This document shows positions 6,237 to 10,404 of a DNA stretch of 10,404 nt, in pieces. The DNA comes from Acidimicrobiaceae bacterium. GTDB lineage: Bacteria > Actinomycetota > Acidimicrobiia > Acidimicrobiales > Microtrichaceae. The notes under the pieces were generated by a model. It was not told the origin of the DNA and searched no databases. It saw only the letters and a program-made list of their open reading frames with translations. The stretch's first letter is position 1; each line of letters begins with the position of its first letter. Position numbers and translations under genes: made by a program. The stretch spans positions 1 to 10,404 of the forward strand of contig DORQ01000304.1 in the NCBI GenBank assembly GCA_003514205.1. Reading direction: 5' to 3'.

Positions 6237-6829
6237 TCTTCCACGAAACCTCGATCGCTGGAGCCTTTCTGATTGAGCCTGAACCCCATCGAGACGATCG
6301 AGGGTTTTTCGCACGTGTACATGACGAAGCAGCTTTTGAAGAACACGGCTGTGTCGGCAGATTCGCTCAGAGCAGCCTGAGCTTCTCTGCGCGTCGCGGC
6401 ACCCTCCGTGGGATGCATTGGCAGATCCCGCCCATGGGTGAAGCGAAATACATCCGGGTGATCAACGGCGCGATCCAGGACGTGATTGTGGATCTTCGGC
6501 CGTGGTCAACCTCCTACCTTCAGCACTTTTCAGTGAAACTTTCCGCCGAGGAACGCGTTGCCATCTACGTGCCACCGTATGTGGCCCACGGAAACCAGGC
6601 GCTCACCGACAACGCGGAAATGCTCTACAACATCAGCTCCGTATTCGCTCCCGGGTACGACCGCGGGTTCGCCTACAACGATCCTCAGTTCGGTATTCAC
6701 TGGCCACTCGAGGTCGCCGTGATCTCCGAACGAGATCTGGGCTGGACACCTCTCGACCTCGCTCGCTCGGCCTCAGAGATCGCCCCCGCGCCCGAAGCGC
6801 CCAGTTCGTTCCGTCTCGAAGACCACTAA
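6233..6829 (+). CDS. RmlC-like cupin, nucleotide-4-keto-sugar epimerase family
   Basis: A 198-residue cupin of the dTDP-4-dehydrorhamnose 3,5-epimerase family (usual length 180-200). Visible landmarks are DDRGFFARV (21-29), LRGMHWQ with catalytic-base H62, K72, PPYVAHGNQAL (114-124), NDPxFGIHWPL (149-159) and D168 in SERDLGW. In RmlC a tyrosine two residues before the AP/xP step acts as the general acid. By my alignment F138 (SSVFAPG) occupies that place, so full 3,5-epimerase chemistry is doubtful. A single epimerisation, an isomerisation or another reaction is possible; AscE of the CDP-ascarylose pathway is a precedent for a cupin epimerase on CDP-sugars. The GTG at 6233 overlaps the SDR stop (GTGA), which supports this start and translational coupling over an ATG at 6203. 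The last 57 bp overlap the opposite-strand lipoprotein gene. Confidence 0.87.
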   Translation: MIFHETSIAGAFLIEPEPHRDDRGFFARVHDEAAFEEHGCVGRFAQSSLSFSARRGTLRGMHWQIPPMGEAKYIRVINGAIQDVIVDLRPWSTSYLQHFSVKLSAEERVAIYVPPYVAHGNQALTDNAEMLYNISSVFAPGYDRGFAYNDPQFGIHWPLEVAVISERDLGWTPLDLARSASEIAPAPEAPSSFRLEDH

Positions 6830-7210
6830 ACACTCGACCTGACGGTCCTTATGGCTCTTCCAGCTGGATTCGGTTGGTGCGAGATACAAGAGATCTACGC
6901 CATCGGGAAGCGCGTTTGCATCAACGCCGAGGGCTGACTCGAAGGTGCTCACACATGCTTGCTTGGCCATGTGGTCAAGTTCGTCAACTCCGGGGAAGGG
7001 CCCTTTGGGAAGGTTGCTCACGTCATACACCTGGTAGAGATGAGGAGAGGAGCACTCAACGATGGGCGGCGCAGCTTCCCGTCTACCAACGATCTTGGCG
7101 CTCGCCGGGAGACATTGGCCCACCTCAAGCGAGCGATACTTCACTTCTCGTGCGCAGCCAGGGAGTGCGAGCAGCATCACCACCAGCGCTGTGAGCAGTG
7201 GTCTCCTCAT
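6773..7210 (-). CDS. Lipoprotein with Septum_form-like domain
   Basis: A 145-residue exported lipoprotein. The signal sequence begins MRRPLL, with a hydrophobic core 5-16 and lipobox LPGC (C19). Proline at -2 is less usual but tolerated. The mature part resembles the Septum_form domain (PF13845), from family memory: VGQCL (30-34), VECSSPHLYQVYDV (51-64), PFPGVDEL, C86 with STFESALG, PTESSW (112-117) and DRQVECLVV (122-130). C33, C53, C86 and C127 are at the places where the family forms disulfides. The domain is widespread in Actinomycetota, often in small exported proteins; its biochemical role is unclear, and a septation function should not be assumed. The ATG at 7210 overlaps the stop of the cyclotransferase gene (ATGA), which excludes the longer upstream frame. 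It is the last gene of a three-gene operon and its end overlaps the cupin gene tail-to-tail. Confidence 0.78.
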   Translation of the reverse strand: MRRPLLTALVVMLLALPGCAREVKYRSLEVGQCLPASAKIVGRREAAPPIVECSSPHLYQVYDVSNLPKGPFPGVDELDHMAKQACVSTFESALGVDANALPDGVDLLYLAPTESSWKSHKDRQVECLVVFETERTGRFGRGGDL

Positions 7211-8019
7211 GGCAGCGGAAGGTCCACGACGAACATCGAGGGCCAGTTCTTCCCAGTGAGCCACAGGCGATTTGGGGGATCACCCGGTCGATGCGCAATC
7301 CCATTCAACGTCATCTCGGAATCTCGCTCTGAAGACGTCCAGAGTTGGCTTGCGTCAACCACTGCTGTCACCACTCCGCTCGTTGGATCAATGCGTAGGA
7401 TCTCGTCGCTATGCCAGACGTTGGCGTAGATCTGACCATCTACCCATTCAAGCTCATTGAGCTCATCGGTTGGTTTACCGTTGCGAGTCACCGTCAGTGT
7501 GCGAGTTTGAGCGAAGGTGTCGCGGTCGCGAATTCGCAGCTGGCCGGAGCCATCGCTTTGAAAGAATCGCTGCTGTTCCGTGTCGAAGGTGAGGCCCCAC
7601 CCTTCGCCTTCGATCGCGAAGACCGTCTCCACGGTCAGTGATTCGAGATCCCACTGTTTGGCAACACCGTTCTTCCAGGTCAGCTGTACCACCCCATCTG
7701 GGCCTTCCGCGATGCCCTCGCCGAACTCGTCAGCAGCGAGCGGCGATTCGCGGATCACCGTTCCCGTCTCGGCGCTGAGTTCTCTGATCGCGCTTTTGCC
7801 AACATGGCCCACGCTCTCCCACAGCCTCCCGTCGGCGGAGAACAAGAAGCCTTCGGTGAAAGCGTCTCGGTCATGAGGGATCTCCTGGATTACCAACGGG
7901 GTCAGCACCTCGGGGCGTCGCGTTGAGGTGGTTGGGGAGTGGGTGTCCCCTGAGGAACCACAAGCGAAAAGTGTCACCGAAACCACGGCAAGCACAACCG
8001 CTAGCAGGGTTCTCCTCAT
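7207..8019 (-). CDS. Glutaminyl-peptide cyclotransferase, lipoprotein form
   Basis: A 270-residue exported lipoprotein (signal sequence 1-19, lipobox LFAC with C20, then a Ser/Thr-rich spacer to about 36). The rest matches the five-bladed beta-propeller glutaminyl cyclase family (Glu_cyclase_2, PF05096). Visible landmarks are IPHDRDAFTEGFLF (47-60) with the expected active-site glutamate in FTEG, LWESVG, FGEGIAEGPDGVVQLTWK (99-116), EGWGLTFD (139-146), SDGSGQL, LNELEWVDGQIYANVW (187-202), LNGIA and LTGKNWPSMFVV (254-265). It converts N-terminal glutamine of exported proteins to pyroglutamate, protecting them from aminopeptidases. ATG 8019 is chosen because MRRTLL begins a proper lipoprotein signal. 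It lies 7 nt after the methyltransferase stop and has only a weak TAGG ribosome site, so coupled translation is likely. Its stop overlaps the next start. The family call is strong; natural substrates are unknown. Confidence 0.9.
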   Translation of the reverse strand: MRRTLLAVVLAVVSVTLFACGSSGDTHSPTTSTRRPEVLTPLVIQEIPHDRDAFTEGFLFSADGRLWESVGHVGKSAIRELSAETGTVIRESPLAADEFGEGIAEGPDGVVQLTWKNGVAKQWDLESLTVETVFAIEGEGWGLTFDTEQQRFFQSDGSGQLRIRDRDTFAQTRTLTVTRNGKPTDELNELEWVDGQIYANVWHSDEILRIDPTSGVVTAVVDASQLWTSSERDSEMTLNGIAHRPGDPPNRLWLTGKNWPSMFVVDLPLP

Positions 8020-8026
8020 GGCGGGC

Positions 8027-9262
8027 CTACCGTCGAGACAGAATCGAGACTGCCTCGATCCTTGGCGTGTCGGGAAACAGGTCAACCAGGGTCAATCGAT
8101 CCAACGAGTAGCCGGCCTCGACCAATAGCCCCGCGTCACGACCCAAGGAGCCTGCATCACAACTCACCAGCGCAACCACCTCGCAACCAGTGGCCACCAC
8201 GGCGGCAACACCGCTCGCTTTGAGCCCAACCCTCGACGGGTCGGCGACCACCACCTGCGCTGATTCCGGGCGCCAGCGCTCAACGGTGGACTTCACGACC
8301 TTGGAGGTTCCTGGGGGGCGAAGCCGCTGGAGGTTCGACATCGCGTCCTGGACTGCTGATCGGTTTGACTCCACGGCGACTACCTCAGTCGCCTCAATCA
8401 AGGCACCGAACAGTCCGACACCTGCACACAGATCAACCAACCTGGCAGGCACCTGGCCATACGCCTGACGAAGGCCATCGCTGACCAGTTCCACCAACTG
8501 GTCAGCCCCATCGGCGCGAGTTTGGAAGAACGACCCAGGAGAGATCTCAAACAGCGAGCCAAGCACCCGCTCAGTGATTCCCGCTCGCCCTTCCGTGATT
8601 CCCGCCCGCTCTTCAGTGATTCCCGCTCGCCCAACCGGTCTCGCCGACACGACGAGCACCCCGTCTGGAAGATCGCAGGTTTGTGGATCACCGTTGGTGA
8701 TCACCATCTGGTCGCCAGTTCGAGCGCCAACCCGAAGGGTGACCTCGGTCGCATCACCGAATCGACCTTCGGTCAGTAGTGCCTCGATGAGGGGATGGGC
8801 CACCAAACACCCATCGATCATCACTGGGGTCTGCGATCGCGCCTGACGAAGTGCAGCCTGCCCATCGACTACCGCCGCTCGAAGAGTCGTGCGAAATCCA
8901 GTCCGCGCAAGCGGTTCGGCGTGTGCAATCTCGGGTGCGGCGATTTTGCCGATCCGCCCGAGGGCCTGTTCGACCATCGAGGCCTTCAGGGCTAACTGCT
9001 CGGAGTGGTGAATATGGGCCCAGCCGCAGCCACCACAGCCTCTCGCCACTTCCACACATGCTGGATTGCTCCTGGTCGGGGAGGCCTCCAACACAGCTGC
9101 GACACTGCCCTTGGCGAATCGTTTGCGCTCCTCATAGAGCTCAACAGCCACACGTTCCCCTGGGACGACCCCCTCGATGAACACCACCCGGCCATCCTCG
9201 AGCCGACCGACGCCGGCACCTCCAACAGCAATGGATTCGACTACACACTCAGGGAGGGCCAC
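8027..9262 (-). CDS. [4Fe-4S] class I RNA (uracil-5-)-methyltransferase, TrmA/RlmD-like
   Basis: A 411-residue SAM-dependent RNA m5U methyltransferase. It has an N-terminal TRAM RNA-binding domain (about 1-60, GGAGVGRLEDGRVVF) and cluster ligands C69, C76 and C79 (C-x6-CGGC) plus C152, the RumA/RlmD arrangement. A central RNA-binding insert leads to FEISPGSFFQ (238-247), SAM motif I DLCAGVGLFG (277-286), and DPSRVGL (341-347, usually DPPRxG). The catalytic nucleophile is C368 in VSCDAGSLGRD, and the general base E403 lies in RIEAV. All catalytic residues are present. Position of the modified uridine (23S rRNA or tRNA) cannot be told from sequence. GTG 9262 is the start: the TRAM domain begins at once, and a TANNNT box lies 6 nt upstream with no ribosome site. 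A triplicated 7-residue unit occupies 212-232. First gene of a leftward operon with two lipoproteins. Confidence 0.9.
   Translation of the reverse strand: MALPECVVESIAVGGAGVGRLEDGRVVFIEGVVPGERVAVELYEERKRFAKGSVAAVLEASPTRSNPACVEVARGCGGCGWAHIHHSEQLALKASMVEQALGRIGKIAAPEIAHAEPLARTGFRTTLRAAVVDGQAALRQARSQTPVMIDGCLVAHPLIEALLTEGRFGDATEVTLRVGARTGDQMVITNGDPQTCDLPDGVLVVSARPVGRAGITEERAGITEGRAGITERVLGSLFEISPGSFFQTRADGADQLVELVSDGLRQAYGQVPARLVDLCAGVGLFGALIEATEVVAVESNRSAVQDAMSNLQRLRPPGTSKVVKSTVERWRPESAQVVVADPSRVGLKASGVAAVVATGCEVVALVSCDAGSLGRDAGLLVEAGYSLDRLTLVDLFPDTPRIEAVSILSRR
8571..8633 (-). repeat. In-frame 21-bp tandem triplication inside the RNA methyltransferase gene
   Basis: Three adjacent 21-bp units (8571-8591, 8592-8612, 8613-8633) share the core GTGATTCCCGC. 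Units 1 and 3 differ at one position; unit 2 differs from them at a few positions. In the protein they encode RAGITE repeated three times (about residues 212-232), just before FEISPGSFFQ. The period is a multiple of three, so the frame is kept. It probably arose by slippage and lengthens a surface linker. Confidence 0.92.
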
Positions 9263-9274
9263 CTTCGGAGGTTA
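9263..9274 (-). promoter_or_regulatory. Proposed -10 box (TAACCT) for a leaderless methyltransferase transcript
   Basis: Read on the minus strand, TAACCT (9274-9269) is followed by 6 nt (CCGAAG) and the GTG start at 9262. This is the same spacing as at the response regulator. No Shine-Dalgarno is present in the usual window, which supports leaderless initiation for the leftward operon. Confidence 0.45.
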
Positions 9275-9285
9275 TCTGGTTCCTC

Positions 9286-9299
9286 TGGGTGCGGACCCA
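9286..9299. repeat. Short inverted repeat TGGGT-GCGG-ACCCA
   Basis: Two perfect 5-bp arms lie in the 99-bp gap between the divergent methyltransferase and serB genes, just upstream of the proposed leftward -10 box. The arms are short and could occur by chance; an operator is possible. Confidence 0.25.
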
Positions 9300-9348
9300 C
9301 GGCCAAGGCCCGAGGCTGGCAAAGTGAGGAGCCCGAAGCAACAGCCAC

Positions 9349-9364
9349 TAGCGTTGTGGCAGTG
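9349..9364 (+). promoter_or_regulatory. Proposed -10 box (TAGCGT) for a leaderless serB transcript
   Basis: TAGCGT (9349-9354) fits TANNNT and lies 7 nt before the GTG at 9362. A GAGGAG sequence (9326-9331) resembles a ribosome site but is about 24-30 nt from either GTG candidate (9356, 9362), too far to serve. Leaderless initiation at 9362 therefore explains the region best. Confidence 0.42.
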
Positions 9365-10404
9365 AACGCCCCGACTTCGCCGTCTCCCGAGAACGCGCTT
9401 CTCATCACTGTTTCAGGACCCGACCACCCCGGGATCACCTCGGAGTTGATGGCGATTCTCCATGCTCACGGCGGGGCAGTCGATGATGTCGAACAGGTGG
9501 TTGTTCGGGGGCACCTTGTTCTCAGTTTGGTCATCGAGATCGGCGATCCAAACACCCTTCGCAAGGAGCTACTTCTCCTTGCCTACGATCGCAATTTGCA
9601 GATCACGTTCGAGACCGTCAAGGCAACGCCCACAGAACGGGCGCTTGGCGCAGTGGTCACGGTCATTGCACAATCGATCTCCGCAGAGGCGCTCGGCTCG
9701 ATCGCTTCGAACATCGCTCGCTGCGGGGGCAACATCGATCGCATCGTTCGCCTCGCCCGATACCCAGTCGTGGCCTATGAGCTTGTCGTGCTCGGGGTCC
9801 CAATCGATCAGCTGAGGGCCGCACTCGGAGCACTCGCTGGCCCACTTGGCGTCGATATTGCATTGCAGCGAGATGGCCTAGGGCTTCGCGCGCAGCGACT
9901 CGTGGTGCTCGACGTTGACAGCACATTGATTCAGAACGAGGTGATTGACCTGCTCGCAGCTGAGGCGAACTGCGAGCCCGAGGTCGCAGCGCTGACCGAG
10001 CGGGCCATGGCTGGAGAACTCGATTTCGAGCAGTCGCTGCGTGCCAGAGTCAAGCTGTTGACTGGACTGCATGAGAGCGCCCTAGCTGCGGCGGCGGCCA
10101 ACGTTCGTCTGACGCCCGGTGCTCGAACCTTTATCCGCACGCTGAAGCAGATGGGATTCAAGGTGGCGCTGGTATCGGGTGGTTTCAGCTACTTCACTGA
10201 ACTGCTCAAAGAAGAACTCGGCCTCGATCACGCCTACGCGAATGAACTGGAGGTCCTCAATGGCGTTCTCACCGGGCGCCTTGTCGGCCCAGTCGTGGAT
10301 CGTGAACGGAAAGCGGCGCTGCTCCGAGAGATCGCGACGCTGGAGGGTATCGATCGAGACCAGACCGTGGCAGTGGGCGACGGCGCCAACGATCTCGACA
10401 TGCT
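9362..10404 (+). CDS. serB: Phosphoserine phosphatase with two ACT domains (partial, 3' end outside window)
   Basis: The final enzyme of serine synthesis: it hydrolyses O-phospho-L-serine to serine. The 347 codons seen cover two N-terminal ACT regulatory domains (about 12-85, with SGPDHPGITSEL, and about 95-165) and most of a HAD phosphatase domain. HAD motif I is DVDST (184-188, nucleophile D184 and acid/base D186), motif II is SGG (272-274), the basic residue is in DRERK, and motif IV is GDGAND (339-344). About 50-60 residues are probably missing, judging by actinobacterial two-ACT SerB proteins of about 400 residues. The ACT domains suggest feedback by serine or another amino acid, known for this type but not shown here. 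The start is GTG 9362 (alternative GTG 9356). The frame stays open upstream, so the call rests on the ACT boundary and the leaderless -10 box. Divergent from the RNA methyltransferase. Confidence 0.93.
   Translation, partial: MNAPTSPSPENALLITVSGPDHPGITSELMAILHAHGGAVDDVEQVVVRGHLVLSLVIEIGDPNTLRKELLLLAYDRNLQITFETVKATPTERALGAVVTVIAQSISAEALGSIASNIARCGGNIDRIVRLARYPVVAYELVVLGVPIDQLRAALGALAGPLGVDIALQRDGLGLRAQRLVVLDVDSTLIQNEVIDLLAAEANCEPEVAALTERAMAGELDFEQSLRARVKLLTGLHESALAAAAANVRLTPGARTFIRTLKQMGFKVALVSGGFSYFTELLKEELGLDHAYANELEVLNGVLTGRLVGPVVDRERKAALLREIATLEGIDRDQTVAVGDGANDLDM

Noticed and set aside
5307..6314. Open frame of 335 codons on the minus strand across the SDR and cupin genes
   Set aside because: Both plus-strand proteins have complete family motifs. 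The antisense product shows no motif and is explained by codon-position GC bias.
8571..8633. Short repeats considered as a CRISPR array
   Set aside because: The units are directly adjacent without spacers, are only 21 bp, keep the reading frame and lie inside a gene.
8522..8846. Plus-strand frames with Arg/Ser/Pro repeats opposite the RNA methyltransferase
   Set aside because: The repeats are the antisense reading of the 21-bp triplication, and the minus strand encodes a complete methyltransferase.

Overview
The window looks like chromosome of a moderately GC-rich Actinomycetota, plausibly of the Acidimicrobiia type. The lineage is an inference. It rests on an MprAB-like two-component pair, a SerB with two ACT domains, a Septum_form-type lipoprotein, an LAxTG class E-type sorting signal, GTG starts, and several genes with a TANNNT box only 6-7 nt before the start codon (leaderless transcripts). 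Genes are tightly packed. No intergenic stretch exceeds about 160 bp, and I see no RNA gene, insertion sequence, prophage or CRISPR array.

Layout. 1-639 (-): the 5' part of a secreted alanine/glycine-rich repeat protein that runs off the left edge. It is transcribed away from an OmpR-type response regulator (790-1485, +) and its histidine kinase (1482-2930, +), with a palindrome in the shared 150-bp gap. 3023-3223 (+): a small cold-shock protein behind a tandem 9-bp repeat. 3234-4229 (-): a cell-wall-anchored surface protein with a Thr/Pro/Ala/Ser stalk, convergent with the cold-shock gene.

4390-6829 (+): a translationally coupled three-gene nucleotide-sugar operon. It encodes a glucose-1-phosphate cytidylyltransferase, an extended SDR, and an RmlC-like cupin whose expected catalytic tyrosine position holds phenylalanine. 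No 4,6-dehydratase or glycosyltransferase accompanies it here, so the product is probably an unusual CDP-sugar made together with genes elsewhere.

9262-6773 (-): a second three-gene operon, reading leftward, with a TrmA/RlmD-like [4Fe-4S] RNA methyltransferase, a glutaminyl-peptide cyclotransferase lipoprotein and a Septum_form-like lipoprotein. The last gene runs 57 bp into the 3' end of the cupin gene. 9362-10404 (+): phosphoserine phosphatase serB, divergent from the methyltransferase and cut by the right edge.

How it fits together: much of the window concerns the cell envelope (sensor kinase, secreted repeat protein, sortase substrate, nucleotide-sugar synthesis, two lipoproteins), next to housekeeping genes for RNA modification and serine synthesis. 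The items most worth a second look are the dehydratase-less CDP-sugar module with its altered cupin, the palindrome at the leaderless regulator promoter, the in-frame 21-bp triplication in the methyltransferase, and the overlapping convergent gene ends.
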